The notes: generated by a model not told the origin, from the sequence alone. Numbered from the stretch's first letter, positions 27,012 to 35,215 are shown. The stretch is 36,012 bases of DNA from Flavobacterium sp. (GCA_024644655.1 JAHEHJ010000094.1:1-36012), one strand, 5' to 3'. Numbers and translations are program-made.

Positions 27012-27038
27012 TACCTTTGCAAAAAATCATTACTTTTG
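27012..27038 (+). promoter_or_regulatory. Possible -7 boxes for tsaD
   Basis: TACCTTTG at 27012-27019 and TACTTTTG at 27031-27038 both match TAnnTTTG and precede the tsaD ATG at 27084 by 64 and 45 bases. Neither has a clear -33 TTG at the usual spacing. On the other strand TATATTTG (27064-27057) could serve tamB. Confidence 0.3.
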
Positions 27039-27083
27039 ATTTCTTTTTAGGATTGTCAAATATAACTCAAAATTCGTGCCTTT

Positions 27084-28106
27084 ATGCATCCCAAAGAAGT
27101 TTTTATTCTAGCAATTGAAAGTTCCTGTGATGATACAGCTGCTGCTGTACTGTGCAATGGAAAGGTACTTTCTAATGAAGTTGCCCGTCAATCCATACAC
27201 GAGGAATATGGTGGTGTGGTACCTGAATTAGCTTCAAGAGCCCACCAACAAAACATAGTTCCAGTTATTGATGTAGCATTAAAAAAAGCCCAAATCAATA
27301 AAGAACAATTATCTGCTATTGCCTTTACTCAAGGTCCCGGATTAATGGGTTCGTTACTTGTTGGTGCCTCATTTGCCAAATCGATGGCGATTGCATTAGA
27401 GATTCCTTTGATTGCTGTAAACCACATGCACGCTCACATACTCGCTCACTTTATTGACGAAGAAGGATTTGACAAACCGAATTTTCCGTTTTTAGCATTA
27501 ACCATTTCGGGAGGACATACCCAAATTGTGAAAGTGCATGATTTCTTCCACATGGAAATAATTGGAGAAACTACCGATGACGCCGTAGGAGAAGCCTTTG
27601 ACAAAACAGCCAAAATATTGGGACTCCCTTATCCGGGTGGCCCTTTGATAGACCAATTTGCCCAAATAGGAAACCCCAAAAAGTACACCTTTACCCATCC
27701 CAAAGTAGAGGGCTTGAATTTTAGCTTTTCGGGATTAAAAACGCAGATATTATACTTCGTTCAAAGAAATACAAAAGAAAACCCCAACTTCATAGAAGAA
27801 AACAAAGCCGATATTTGTGCCTCTGTCCAAGAAACCATAATCGCTATTTTAATGGATAAATTAAAAATGGCCGTAGCAGAAACGGGTATCAAGCAAATCG
27901 CTATTGGTGGTGGTGTTTCGGCCAATTCAGGAATTCGAAATACTTTGAAAGCAAGTGAAGACAAATACGGTTGGAAAACATTTATACCCAAATTTGAATA
28001 TACTACCGACAATGCCGCCATGATTGGTATTGTAGGCTACCATAAATTTTTACACGATCAATTTTCTGACGCCAACACGGTTTCTAAAACCCGTATCGAA
28101 TTCTAA
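27084..28106 (+). CDS. tsaD: tRNA N6-adenosine threonylcarbamoyltransferase
   Basis: Transfers threonylcarbamoyl to A37 of tRNAs that read ANN codons, as part of the TsaBDE complex; cytosolic. The 340-residue length is normal. The ASKHA phosphate motif IESSCDDTAAAV is at 11-23, the metal-binding HMHAH is at 114-118, and TISGGHTQIV, DAVGEAFDKTAKILGLPYPGG, LNFSFSGLKT and AIGGGVSANSGIRN are all present. It heads a five-gene plus-strand cluster with very short spacings. tsaB and tsaE are not in the window. Confidence 0.97.
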   Translation: MHPKEVFILAIESSCDDTAAAVLCNGKVLSNEVARQSIHEEYGGVVPELASRAHQQNIVPVIDVALKKAQINKEQLSAIAFTQGPGLMGSLLVGASFAKSMAIALEIPLIAVNHMHAHILAHFIDEEGFDKPNFPFLALTISGGHTQIVKVHDFFHMEIIGETTDDAVGEAFDKTAKILGLPYPGGPLIDQFAQIGNPKKYTFTHPKVEGLNFSFSGLKTQILYFVQRNTKENPNFIEENKADICASVQETIIAILMDKLKMAVAETGIKQIAIGGGVSANSGIRNTLKASEDKYGWKTFIPKFEYTTDNAAMIGIVGYHKFLHDQFSDANTVSKTRIEF

Positions 28107-28108
28107 TT

Positions 28109-28816
28109 ATGCAACTATTTTATACTCCATCCTTAGACGACTCAATGGCTTCTTTTGTTTTTGACAAAGAAGAAAGCAAACATATCATCAAAGTGTTGCG
28201 CAAAAAAGAAGGCGATATTTTACACGTGACTAATGGCTTGGGGTTTCTTTTCTCCACCGAAATCACTATTGCTTCCGACTCGAAATGCACAGTAAAAATC
28301 AATGCGGTTGAAAAACAAGCAGCTCCCAAATATCACCTTCACCTGGCTGTAGCTCCAACCAAAATGAATGAGCGCTACGAATGGTTCTTAGAAAAAGCGA
28401 CCGAAATAGGCATACAAGAAATCACCCCTATTATTTGTGAGCATTCCGAGCGTAAAATCATTAAAACCGAACGCTTTCAAAAAATATTAGAAAGTGCCAT
28501 GAAACAATCATTGCATTATTATTTACCCAAATTAAACGAACCCATTTCATATAAAGACTTTATAGCTCAAAAAAAAGAGGGGCAATTGTTTATTGCTCAC
28601 TGTGAAGAAACCAATAAAAAATCATTAAAGAACGAATTAAAACCAACAGCAGATGTAACGGTATTGATAGGCCCAGAAGGTGATTTCTCGACAAAAGAAA
28701 TTGAACTAGCCTTAGCCAATCAGTATATTCCTGTATCTTTGGGACATACCCGATTACGTACAGAAACAGCTGCAATAGTAGCCTGCCATTCGGTTGTCTT
28801 TACCAATGAAAATTAA
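28109..28816 (+). CDS. rsmE: 16S rRNA (uracil-1498-N3)-methyltransferase
   Basis: A 235-residue SPOUT-class enzyme that methylates U1498 of 16S rRNA with S-adenosylmethionine. The N-terminal PUA-like part (1-70, with FDKEESKHIIKVLRKKEGD) precedes the trefoil-knot domain. Diagnostic segments are APTKMNERYEWFLEKATEIG near 88, ICEHSERKI near 110, VLIGPEGDFSTKEIELA near 185, and SLGHTRLRTETAAIVA near the C-terminus. It begins 2 bases after the tsaD stop codon, so the two are cotranscribed and both act on translation machinery. Confidence 0.96.
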   Translation: MQLFYTPSLDDSMASFVFDKEESKHIIKVLRKKEGDILHVTNGLGFLFSTEITIASDSKCTVKINAVEKQAAPKYHLHLAVAPTKMNERYEWFLEKATEIGIQEITPIICEHSERKIIKTERFQKILESAMKQSLHYYLPKLNEPISYKDFIAQKKEGQLFIAHCEETNKKSLKNELKPTADVTVLIGPEGDFSTKEIELALANQYIPVSLGHTRLRTETAAIVACHSVVFTNEN

Positions 28817-28828
28817 TCCAGTAAACTC

Positions 28829-29467
28829 ATGAAAAAAATAGCTTTAGTCCTATTCTTATTTAGCTGCTTTTCCTATGCGCAAGAAATTGCACTGTTAAAA
28901 TACAATGGTGGTGGTGACTGGTATGCCAATCCTACTTCGTTGCCCAACCTCATCAAATACGCCAATCAAACCCTTGGTACAACCCTAAAGGCCAAACCAG
29001 CTACCGTGGAACCGGGAAGCCCCGACCTCTTGTCCTATCCTTTTGTGCACATGACAGGTCACGGCAATGTAGTTTTTAGCGATGCCGAAATACTCAACTT
29101 ACGCAATTACCTCTTATCAGGTGGTTTTCTGCATGCTGATGACAATTATGGGATGGATACTTACATCCGCAGAGAAATAAAGCGCATTTTCCCCAATACG
29201 GATTTGGTGGAAATACCAGCCAATCATCCTATTTTCCAAAGACCGAATGTGTTTGCCAATGGATTACCTAAAATTCACGAGCATGACAACAAACGACCTC
29301 AGGCCTTTGGTATCTTTATCGACAATCGCTTAGTACTATTATACACTTTTGAGTGTGATTTAGGAGACGGTTGGGAAGACCCTGAAGTACACAATGACCC
29401 TAAAGAAGTGCGTGAAAAAGCATTAAAAATGGGCGCCAATATTCTCAACTACATTTTCAAAAACTAA
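28829..29467 (+). CDS. Exported DUF4159-family protein
   Basis: A 212-residue protein with a Sec signal peptide (1-17, MKKIALVLFLFSCFSYAQ) and a mature domain of the DUF4159 type, which has a glutamine-amidotransferase-like Rossmann feel: FVHMTGHGNVVFSDAEILNL, then NYLLSGGFLHADDNYGMD, and IFPNTDLVEIPANHPIF. The clustered His/Asp residues (HMTGHG, HADDN) could bind a metal or act in catalysis, but no activity is established by the sequence. It lies 12 bases after rsmE. In many genomes DUF4159 domains accompany MoxR/VWA gene clusters; none is here. Confidence 0.85.
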   Translation: MKKIALVLFLFSCFSYAQEIALLKYNGGGDWYANPTSLPNLIKYANQTLGTTLKAKPATVEPGSPDLLSYPFVHMTGHGNVVFSDAEILNLRNYLLSGGFLHADDNYGMDTYIRREIKRIFPNTDLVEIPANHPIFQRPNVFANGLPKIHEHDNKRPQAFGIFIDNRLVLLYTFECDLGDGWEDPEVHNDPKEVREKALKMGANILNYIFKN

Positions 29468-29470
29468 ACC

Positions 29471-30655
29471 TTGCTTTCAACATTACTCCATACTGAGGTT
29501 CAAGAATTTATACAGGCTTCCTTAGAGGAGCAAGTCAGTGTATTGGCATTGAAAAAAAATCCGTTTCCTGACCTGAGTTGGGCCACTATACTCAACCAAA
29601 TAGCAGCGAAGCAAAAAGCCAAAACCAAATTACCCAGTTGGTTCCAAACCCCCAACATACTTTATCCAAGCAAAATATCGTTAGAGCAAACCTCTTCCGA
29701 AAAAACAGCAGCCTATAAAGCTAATTTAGTTTCAGGCGATTCTTTGATAGATCTTACCGGTGGGTTTGGCATAGACGACTATTATTTTGCCCAAAAAATT
29801 AAGCAGGTAATTCATTGTGAAATCAATGCGGAGTTATCAGACATCGTCAATCACAATAGAGTGCCTTTACAAGCCACTAACATCAAATGTTACCAGGGTG
29901 ACAGCACTTTACTTTTAAAAGAATTAGACCAAAAATGGGATTGGATTTACATTGACCCATCGCGTAGAAATGACACTAAAGGTAAGGTCTTTATGCTCAA
30001 AGACTGCCTACCGAATGTACCCGACTTATTGGATTTCTATTTCGAATATACTTCATCCCTACTCATCAAAACCGCACCCATACTCGATATTTCGGCGGGT
30101 TTATTGGAATTAAAATTCGTCAAAGAAATTCATTGTGTGGCCGTTGATAATGAAGTCAAAGAACTGTTGTGGGTTCTAGAAAAAAATTACACCGCTGCGC
30201 CCGAAATCTTTGCCTGTAATATTGGCAAAACCAACACCGAACGATTTAATTTTACGTTAGGAGCTGCATTTCAGCCTGCTTATAGCTTGCCCAAAAAGTT
30301 CCTCTTTGAACCCAATGCGGCTCTCATGAAATCGGGAGGATTTGAGGCTATTGCCACCGCTTATACTTTAGAAAAGTTACACCCCCATTCCCATTTGTAT
30401 ACCGCTGATGAAGTCATTTCTTTTCCGGGGAGAACTTTTCAAATCAACATGTTGATTGAGTATTCCAAAAACCAAATGAAAGCGCATTTAGAACACAAAA
30501 CCGCTCATATAACTACGCGAAACTTCCCCGATTCGGTAGAATCCATTCGTAAAAAATGGAAAATTAAAGACGGGGGTTCTCAGTATTGTTTTTTTACAAC
30601 CAATATCACAAACGAGAAAATAGTATTACTTTGCACCAAATTAAATGAATTATGA
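29471..30655 (+). CDS. Class I SAM-dependent methyltransferase with THUMP-like C-terminal domain
   Basis: A 394-residue protein. The SAM-binding motif I is SLIDLTGGFGIDDYYFA near residue 95, the acidic motif II region is VIHCEINAELS, and motif IV is DWIYIDPSRR near 160, a DPxR form seen in RNA and small-molecule N-methyltransferases. KTAPILDISAGL follows. The C-terminal ~100 residues resemble the THUMP-like domain found in flavobacterial relatives. RNA is therefore a plausible substrate, but unproven. The start is a TTG at 29471, 3 bases after the previous stop codon; no ATG lies upstream of the conserved part. Its stop codon overlaps the next ATG (ATGA). Confidence 0.85.
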   Translation: MLSTLLHTEVQEFIQASLEEQVSVLALKKNPFPDLSWATILNQIAAKQKAKTKLPSWFQTPNILYPSKISLEQTSSEKTAAYKANLVSGDSLIDLTGGFGIDDYYFAQKIKQVIHCEINAELSDIVNHNRVPLQATNIKCYQGDSTLLLKELDQKWDWIYIDPSRRNDTKGKVFMLKDCLPNVPDLLDFYFEYTSSLLIKTAPILDISAGLLELKFVKEIHCVAVDNEVKELLWVLEKNYTAAPEIFACNIGKTNTERFNFTLGAAFQPAYSLPKKFLFEPNAALMKSGGFEAIATAYTLEKLHPHSHLYTADEVISFPGRTFQINMLIEYSKNQMKAHLEHKTAHITTRNFPDSVESIRKKWKIKDGGSQYCFFTTNITNEKIVLLCTKLNEL

Positions 30656-31221
30656 AAAAGGTACTTTCCCTTTGTTTTATACTACTCAACCTTATTGCTT
30701 ATTCCCAAAAACCGTGTGAAATTGACACCAATGTCACCGACAGTTTAGGCACCTATAAACTCACCAAACAAAAGATAGTATACGAAAGGAGCTTTGCCGG
30801 CAATTCTACCGATATCTTTTTTGCCCTGTCCAACAACAACGGAGTATTAGCGGTGGAATTTCAACTATTACAACGCAGCAATGAATTTATCAAAGCTACT
30901 TGTCTTGATAAAAACAGTCGTATTTATTTGCAATTAAACAATGGTAAAATAGTCAATCTCTTGTATACTGGGGAAGACAGTTGTGGTACCTTACTTCGAG
31001 ATGAGAAAAACGGCAACAACCGAATCTTGAGTGGAACCTTTCTGTTCTCCAAAGAGAATTACGACGAATTAAAAGTATCCCCAGTAACGTTTATGAGAAT
31101 AAAATTTGCTGGAGAAATTATCGACTATCCCTTAAAAACAGAACTTACCTCTGAATTAGATGCGGTGAAAACTGCCCCTGAAAATTATTTTATGGATTAT
31201 CTGAAATGCATTGAGCATTAA
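30652..31221 (+). CDS. Secreted protein of unknown function
   Basis: A 189-residue protein with a signal peptide (1-19, MKKVLSLCFILLNLIAYSQ) and a beta-rich mature part containing four well-spaced cysteines (C22 in KPCEIDT, C84 in ATCLDKN, C109 in DSCGTLL, and C186 in YLKCIEH). No domain is recognised. It is coupled to the methyltransferase gene by a 4-base ATGA overlap and ends the five-gene plus-strand cluster. Its stop codon overlaps that of the convergent peptidase gene in the tetranucleotide TTAA at 31218-31221, so no intergenic terminator exists. Confidence 0.8.
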   Translation: MKKVLSLCFILLNLIAYSQKPCEIDTNVTDSLGTYKLTKQKIVYERSFAGNSTDIFFALSNNNGVLAVEFQLLQRSNEFIKATCLDKNSRIYLQLNNGKIVNLLYTGEDSCGTLLRDEKNGNNRILSGTFLFSKENYDELKVSPVTFMRIKFAGEIIDYPLKTELTSELDAVKTAPENYFMDYLKCIEH

Positions 31222-31898
31222 TCTTCACAACGCCATTTCAAATTTGAAACCGGATCGGACGAACCGGTATTTAGGTTGTAGTGCCACCACTCCGAATCAA
31301 ACGACTTAAACTCATGTTGTAACATGGTTTCTTTTAAGAATAGTCGGTTAGCTTTGATGGTATCCGAAAGGGATTCATAGAGGTGACTGGCCTCTTTCCC
31401 AAAAAAGTCAAAAGGAGTTCCCATATCCAATTCTACCCCATTGGCATCAACCAAACTAATATCTACTGCCCCACCTCGGTTGTGAATAGACCCTCTTTTA
31501 GGATTCGCCACATAATTGGCGTCGGGAACTATTTTCCACATTTTCTTTTGAATCGACAGGGGTCGGTAACAGTCGTATATTTTTATGCGGTAGCCTTTGC
31601 TTAAAAAAGATTGATTGGCAGCCAGTAAGGATTTTACGGTTTTTACACGAAGAAAGCAGGCCTCACAAGGATATACTTTTTCTTTTAAAAAATTTTGGGG
31701 TGTCGCATAGCGCATATCCAAGACAAAATCCCGACTGTAATTTTGAAGATTGACAAAGGCTTGCTCATCAGGCTCAGCGGCAATATCCAATAGCGTCGCA
31801 CTTTTTTGAGTACTCAGGTAATGTGATTTACAAGAACCCAAACTCAATACGAGAACGAATACGGCTAAAGTGCGAAGCACAAAAGTAGGTTTACTCAT
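31218..31898 (-). CDS. VanX-like D-Ala-D-Ala dipeptidase (peptidase M15), lipoprotein
   Basis: Start taken as the ATG at 31898 (226 residues, MSKPTFVLRTLAV); a GTG 18 bases earlier is the alternative. A lipoprotein signal ends in LVLSLGSC. The M15D zinc site is visible as SIHNRGGAVDISLVD (His and Asp ligands) and EWWHYN (His ligand and catalytic Glu), with the substrate-binding arginine region YRIKIYDCYRPLS. Such enzymes cleave D-Ala-D-Ala dipeptide or related cell-wall peptides. A vancomycin-resistance role is unlikely because no vanH/vanA ligase or vanS/vanR genes are near; wall-peptide recycling is more likely. It overlaps the rhodanese gene by 8 bases. Confidence 0.9.
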   Translation of the reverse strand: MSKPTFVLRTLAVFVLVLSLGSCKSHYLSTQKSATLLDIAAEPDEQAFVNLQNYSRDFVLDMRYATPQNFLKEKVYPCEACFLRVKTVKSLLAANQSFLSKGYRIKIYDCYRPLSIQKKMWKIVPDANYVANPKRGSIHNRGGAVDISLVDANGVELDMGTPFDFFGKEASHLYESLSDTIKANRLFLKETMLQHEFKSFDSEWWHYNLNTGSSDPVSNLKWRCED

Positions 31899-32208
31899 TA
31901 GGGAAACTAACTTCACCTTGCCACTGCATAAAGCCGCCTTCTAAATTATAGGTGTGTTCAAATCCCATTTGGTTCATAATGTTACAAGCTTGGGCACTTC
32001 TACCTCCTGCCTTGCAGTACACATAATAGTTTTTGGATTTGTCTAATTCCTCCACTTGATATATAAACCCTTGACCTTTATAAATGTCAATATTGATAGC
32101 ATTAGGAATGATACCATCCAAACATTCTTCTGCTGTTCGTACATCTAAAATTTGGGCGTTAGCATCCTGTTTTAATTGGGCCACCCATTCGTTTTGTGCT
32201 AAATTCAT
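31891..32208 (-). CDS. Single-domain rhodanese-like protein
   Basis: A 105-residue cytosolic rhodanese domain. The active-site loop is VYCKAGGRSAQAC, with the catalytic cysteine in CKAGGRS, and the usual QILDVRTAEECLDGIIPNAINIDI-type N-terminal segment (DVRTAEEC, IPNAINID) is intact. Such proteins carry persulfide sulfur as thiosulfate or related sulfurtransferases. No signal peptide is present, unlike the exported peptidase it overlaps by 8 bases. Specific sulfur donor and acceptor are unknown. Confidence 0.92.
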   Translation of the reverse strand: MNLAQNEWVAQLKQDANAQILDVRTAEECLDGIIPNAINIDIYKGQGFIYQVEELDKSKNYYVYCKAGGRSAQACNIMNQMGFEHTYNLEGGFMQWQGEVSFPNE

Positions 32209-32266
32209 ACGTTATATTTTAAACCACTAAGGTATTTTATTTACTAAAAGGAGAAAAGCCAATCCG

Positions 32267-33793
32267 TTATTTAAAAATATTCATCTTCTCGTCATATATA
32301 GGACTTTCCATGCCCAAAAAGTTCAATACACTATGGAACACATAATTTTGAGTTACGGTTTTTATAGGTTTGACTTGTTTGGAATTATCAGATACCCATA
32401 CTATAAAGGGAATTTCATATTGTTCTTTTGGGGCAATACTTAACGGAATACCGTGCATGTATAGATTTTTTTCTCCTAAAGATTCTCCATGATCCGACAC
32501 AAAAATCATCGCGCTTTTGTATTCGTTCAATTGCTTTAAATCATCAATGATTTGGGCCAAAATATAGTCGGTGTACACTATCGTATTGTCATACGCATTA
32601 ATGAGTTCTGTATGCGAGCATTTACCCAATTCCACACTATTACACACCGGTTTAAAGGTCTCAAATCGTGGTGGGTATTTCTGACTATAGGTTGGGCCAT
32701 GACTTGTACTGGTATGCAATACAATCAATATTTTGTTCTTTTTACTCGCTCTAATTTGTTTTTTCAATCCTGTTAAAAGGACTTCATCAAAGTTGCATCC
32801 TTCTCCCTTACAATTGGGCAGTAGCAAAGCTCTACCTTGGTAGTTTTTGATATGCACAGGAGGTTCACCCCAGTTGGACGTACGCCAAATAACTTCTACA
32901 TCATTTCGATATAAATAGTTGGGCAGAATCTCATACAACTCATCTGTGTCTTTATGTTCTAATATCCCTTTAACCCCAGCAGTGGTATAGGTAGCACAAG
33001 AAGTAGCTTCGAAATGCGACACATTCGGTATTTTAGAAAGCAATGGATTTGTGTTTTTGGCATAGCCGTATAAAGAGAAATTTTGGCTTCTAGCCGATTC
33101 GCCTATAACCAAGACCACCACCGATTTTTGATTGTCTTTTTGTGTGGCATTCGGCAATAAAATTTCCTTCTGATTCTTCTGACTTTGGTGCACATAAAAA
33201 AGCGATAGATTTACCGTATACGACCATGGCATAGCCAAACCGCCTAAGGTTTTTGAATTTTTATCAATCCACAGCCAATTGCTTGCATTCGCAAAAACTA
33301 ATATCAGTACAAATAATAGTGTAAGTCCCGTGGTAACCATAACCTTCTTGAAAACTACTGGTATGATTTTTACTTTGATAATATAAAGACTCGGGAGGAT
33401 CCCAAATAACACAAAGTATACAATTAGTTTAAAGGAAAAGAAACTACTAGCCTCTTCATATTTGGTGTTGAGCACATTACCTATCATGCTTTCGTCTAGG
33501 ATCACACTGTAGGTGTTGACAAAGTATACGGCTACCGAATTGACACAAAAGAAAAGGACCAATAAAAATTTCCCCAAATAACGTGACAGTGAAAAAAACA
33601 GAAAGAATACAAAGGCATTTAAAACCAACATCAGTATCACAAGACTGCTTACTATAGCTACTCCACTCCAACTGGCATAATCCAAATTGGTAAAGACAAA
33701 AGTGAAAAATGGAAGGTGAAAGAATAAAAAATTCAGGACACTCAATAGGAGAACCAATTGAGTTAGTTTTAAATTACTTTTTAATGTAAACAT
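32267..33793 (-). CDS. Phosphoethanolamine transferase, EptA-like
   Basis: A 508-residue inner-membrane enzyme with five N-terminal TM helices (about residues 10-30, 45-70, 75-98, 120-140 and 152-170) and a periplasmic alkaline-phosphatase/sulfatase-type domain from about 222. The metal and catalytic residues are E232 (VIGESAR), a threonine nucleophile at T268 (SCATYT), D434-H435 (VSDHGESLG) and H447 (MHGIP). Two cysteine pairs typical of EptA are present at C328/C333 and C384/C392. It would add phosphoethanolamine to lipid A or a core sugar. It overlaps the upstream PAP2 phosphatase gene by 20 bases, which supports lipid A as the substrate. Modification of other periplasmic glycans remains possible. 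Confidence 0.92.
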   Translation of the reverse strand: MFTLKSNLKLTQLVLLLSVLNFLFFHLPFFTFVFTNLDYASWSGVAIVSSLVILMLVLNAFVFFLFFSLSRYLGKFLLVLFFCVNSVAVYFVNTYSVILDESMIGNVLNTKYEEASSFFSFKLIVYFVLFGILPSLYIIKVKIIPVVFKKVMVTTGLTLLFVLILVFANASNWLWIDKNSKTLGGLAMPWSYTVNLSLFYVHQSQKNQKEILLPNATQKDNQKSVVVLVIGESARSQNFSLYGYAKNTNPLLSKIPNVSHFEATSCATYTTAGVKGILEHKDTDELYEILPNYLYRNDVEVIWRTSNWGEPPVHIKNYQGRALLLPNCKGEGCNFDEVLLTGLKKQIRASKKNKILIVLHTSTSHGPTYSQKYPPRFETFKPVCNSVELGKCSHTELINAYDNTIVYTDYILAQIIDDLKQLNEYKSAMIFVSDHGESLGEKNLYMHGIPLSIAPKEQYEIPFIVWVSDNSKQVKPIKTVTQNYVFHSVLNFLGMESPIYDEKMNIFK

Positions 33794-34646
33794 AAATTAT
33801 TTTATAGAGTGAAACCAATAAAGCCAGTAAAGTCAAGTCAAAGACAATCAAATTCTCATTTGCTATTTTGATTGCGATTAGCACAGCACAAATCAAGAAT
33901 AACCCTATCAAGATTGGATAATATTTTCGAATTGCTATCCATGACCATAGTTTATATTTTTGGGTAATAAAGATTCCAATAAGTCCCGAAATATAGCCAA
34001 CAATACTCCCCGATAGTACATCAAGCGGAAAATGAGCTCCCACACCCACACGAGTAGACACCAGTATCAAACCCATAAAAACAAGGGAACAAACCCATAG
34101 GCATTTGGACTTCAACTTTTGAGGCATAAAAGCATACAACACTATCGTTAGCGTGGTAAACACGGTAATGGAATGCCCTGAAGGCAAACTACTAAATCCG
34201 GGCATGACTCTTCCAATGATTACAAAAGTGCTATGATCAAACGCCTCTGCGGGTCTTGGCACCGAAAAGAAACTTTTTAGCACATTCGACAATACCGCCG
34301 ACACTATGGATCCCGACAATAAAGCTTCCCACATTTTGGGAGCATACAGCACTAAAAGAGACAATAGCGATAAGATAATCAAGGCATCGCCTAGCTGCGT
34401 TAAGTTGAATATCGATGTAGGGAATTGGGATAACTTGGAATTGATAAAAATGAAAAGATCCTTTTGAACAGCCACATAATTGGACACCGACAAAGGCCCT
34501 TGACTAAAGAGGAAGCCAACCAAAGACACGATTAAAACCAAGGGAAGTATAAACACTGTACGATTGAGTTTTGAAAAATTTTCAATCACTAGTGTATTCA
34601 TGTGATTTTCGACTTCCTGATTTCCGGGGCTTACTTTATTTGACAT
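33774..34646 (-). CDS. PAP2-family membrane phosphatase, possible lipid A phosphatase
   Basis: A 290-residue integral membrane phosphatase. The three PAP2 motifs are intact: K124-x6-R131-P132 (KSFFSVPRP), PSGH at 155-158, and R199-x5-H205-x3-D209 (TRVGVGAHFPLD, with T in place of the usual S). About six hydrophobic segments surround them, and the active site would face the periplasm. The next gene, an EptA-like transferase, overlaps it by 20 bases. The same two-enzyme pairing is known from Helicobacter lipid A remodelling (LpxE and EptA), so a lipid A 1-phosphatase is the leading guess. Undecaprenyl-pyrophosphate phosphatase is the alternative. The first start (34646) is used; an ATG at 34601 would give 275 residues. 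Confidence 0.85.
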   Translation of the reverse strand: MSNKVSPGNQEVENHMNTLVIENFSKLNRTVFILPLVLIVSLVGFLFSQGPLSVSNYVAVQKDLFIFINSKLSQFPTSIFNLTQLGDALIILSLLSLLVLYAPKMWEALLSGSIVSAVLSNVLKSFFSVPRPAEAFDHSTFVIIGRVMPGFSSLPSGHSITVFTTLTIVLYAFMPQKLKSKCLWVCSLVFMGLILVSTRVGVGAHFPLDVLSGSIVGYISGLIGIFITQKYKLWSWIAIRKYYPILIGLFLICAVLIAIKIANENLIVFDLTLLALLVSLYKIIYVYIKK

Positions 34647-34756
34647 GTACTGCTATTTTATACGGGTATTGGGCACTCGAACAGTTGGATTAGGAATCAA
34701 AAAGTCAACCTATTCAATACGTTGGCCTTTGCTATTCGCTTCCTGACTGTACTGGG

Positions 34757-34783
34757 CAAATATAAAAATAAGATTGGTTCAAA
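34757..34783 (-). promoter_or_regulatory. Possible promoter of the PAP2-EptA transcript
   Basis: On the minus strand TTTG (34783-34780) precedes TATATTTG (34764-34757) by 15 bases, slightly short of the usual 17-23. Transcription would begin near 34750, about 100 bases upstream of the PAP2 start codon. Confidence 0.4.
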
Positions 34784-34938
34784 CCGCGTAGCCTCTCAAG
34801 AAAAAACAATGCTCAAAACTATAGACAAACGGTTTACTTTAAATACAATTCCTTTCCTATTCGCTAATACTTCCATATGATACCGATATGAATGCGGTTT
34901 GAGTGCGAGGTATGTGCGATATTTTAGCCTTTTTATCG

Positions 34939-34980
34939 GACACACATCGCACACACGTCGCACACACGTCGCACACACTC
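34939..34980. repeat. 11-bp tandem repeat
   Basis: CACACACGTCG occurs twice in tandem (34950-34960 and 34961-34971), preceded by a variant GACACACATCG at 34939-34949 and followed by a truncated CACACACTC. Three to four units in total, an alternating purine-pyrimidine block in otherwise AT-rich DNA. Confidence 0.85.
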
Positions 34981-34996
34981 CCAATTACTAAGCTTT

Positions 34997-35018
34997 AAAA
35001 AACGACTCTAATAAGTCG
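34997..35018 (-). terminator. Terminator-like hairpin without an obvious upstream gene
   Basis: Read on the minus strand, CGACT (35018-35014) and AGTCG (35007-35003) form a 5-bp stem with a 6-base loop, followed directly by six T (35002-34997). That is intrinsic-terminator layout. The nearest gene on that side, marR, is on the opposite strand, so what would be terminated is unclear. Confidence 0.45.
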
Positions 35019-35115
35019 GGGTTGCCTGGTATTAGAGGATTTTTAGGCAATTCATACGTTTTCTATGGTGTAGAATGATTCAAGAAGGCTTCTATGAATA
35101 ATTCCGAAATTGCCT
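35006..35115 (-). other. Region with mutually exclusive RNA pairings
   Basis: On the minus strand, TTGCCT at 35050-35045 can pair either with upstream AGGCAA (within 35115-35108, as AGGCAATT/AATTGCCT, 8 bp) or with downstream AGGCAA at 35027-35022 (6 bp). Likewise CTCTAATA (35037-35030) pairs with TATTAGAG (35013-35006) and competes with the terminator stem at 35018-35003. The two downstream stems interlock in pseudoknot order. Whether this is transcribed is unknown. Confidence 0.35.
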
Positions 35116-35199
35116 TAAATAAAATTAATTCAGCATAACTGTCTAACTATCAGATTCTAATATTGAGTATTTAATTAAATAACAAAAATTTAACATCAC

Positions 35200-35215
35200 A
35201 TTTGTATATACAAAT
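35200..35215. promoter_or_regulatory. Distal MarR operator candidate
   Basis: ATTTGTA-TA-TACAAAT is a perfect palindrome with 7-bp arms. It covers the -33 TTTG of the marR promoter, and the same arms recur 30 bases downstream. Binding by the adjacent MarR protein is inferred from position and symmetry. Confidence 0.7.

Noticed and set aside
31218..31898. Vancomycin-resistance (vanX) gene
   Set aside because: There is no vanH, vanA-type ligase or vanRS system nearby, and exported M15 dipeptidases are widespread housekeeping enzymes.
34770..34800. tRNA-like T-arm sequence (GGTTCAAACC)
   Set aside because: No matching 5-bp stem, anticodon arm or acceptor stem can be drawn around it.
34939..34980. 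Possible CRISPR array
   Set aside because: Units are 11 bases and directly adjacent with no unique spacers, and no cas gene is present.
34796..34984. 62-codon minus-strand frame starting MGVCATCVRRVCDVC
   Set aside because: It begins with TTG inside the 11-bp tandem repeat, and the cysteine pattern is only the translated repeat, not a zinc-binding protein.
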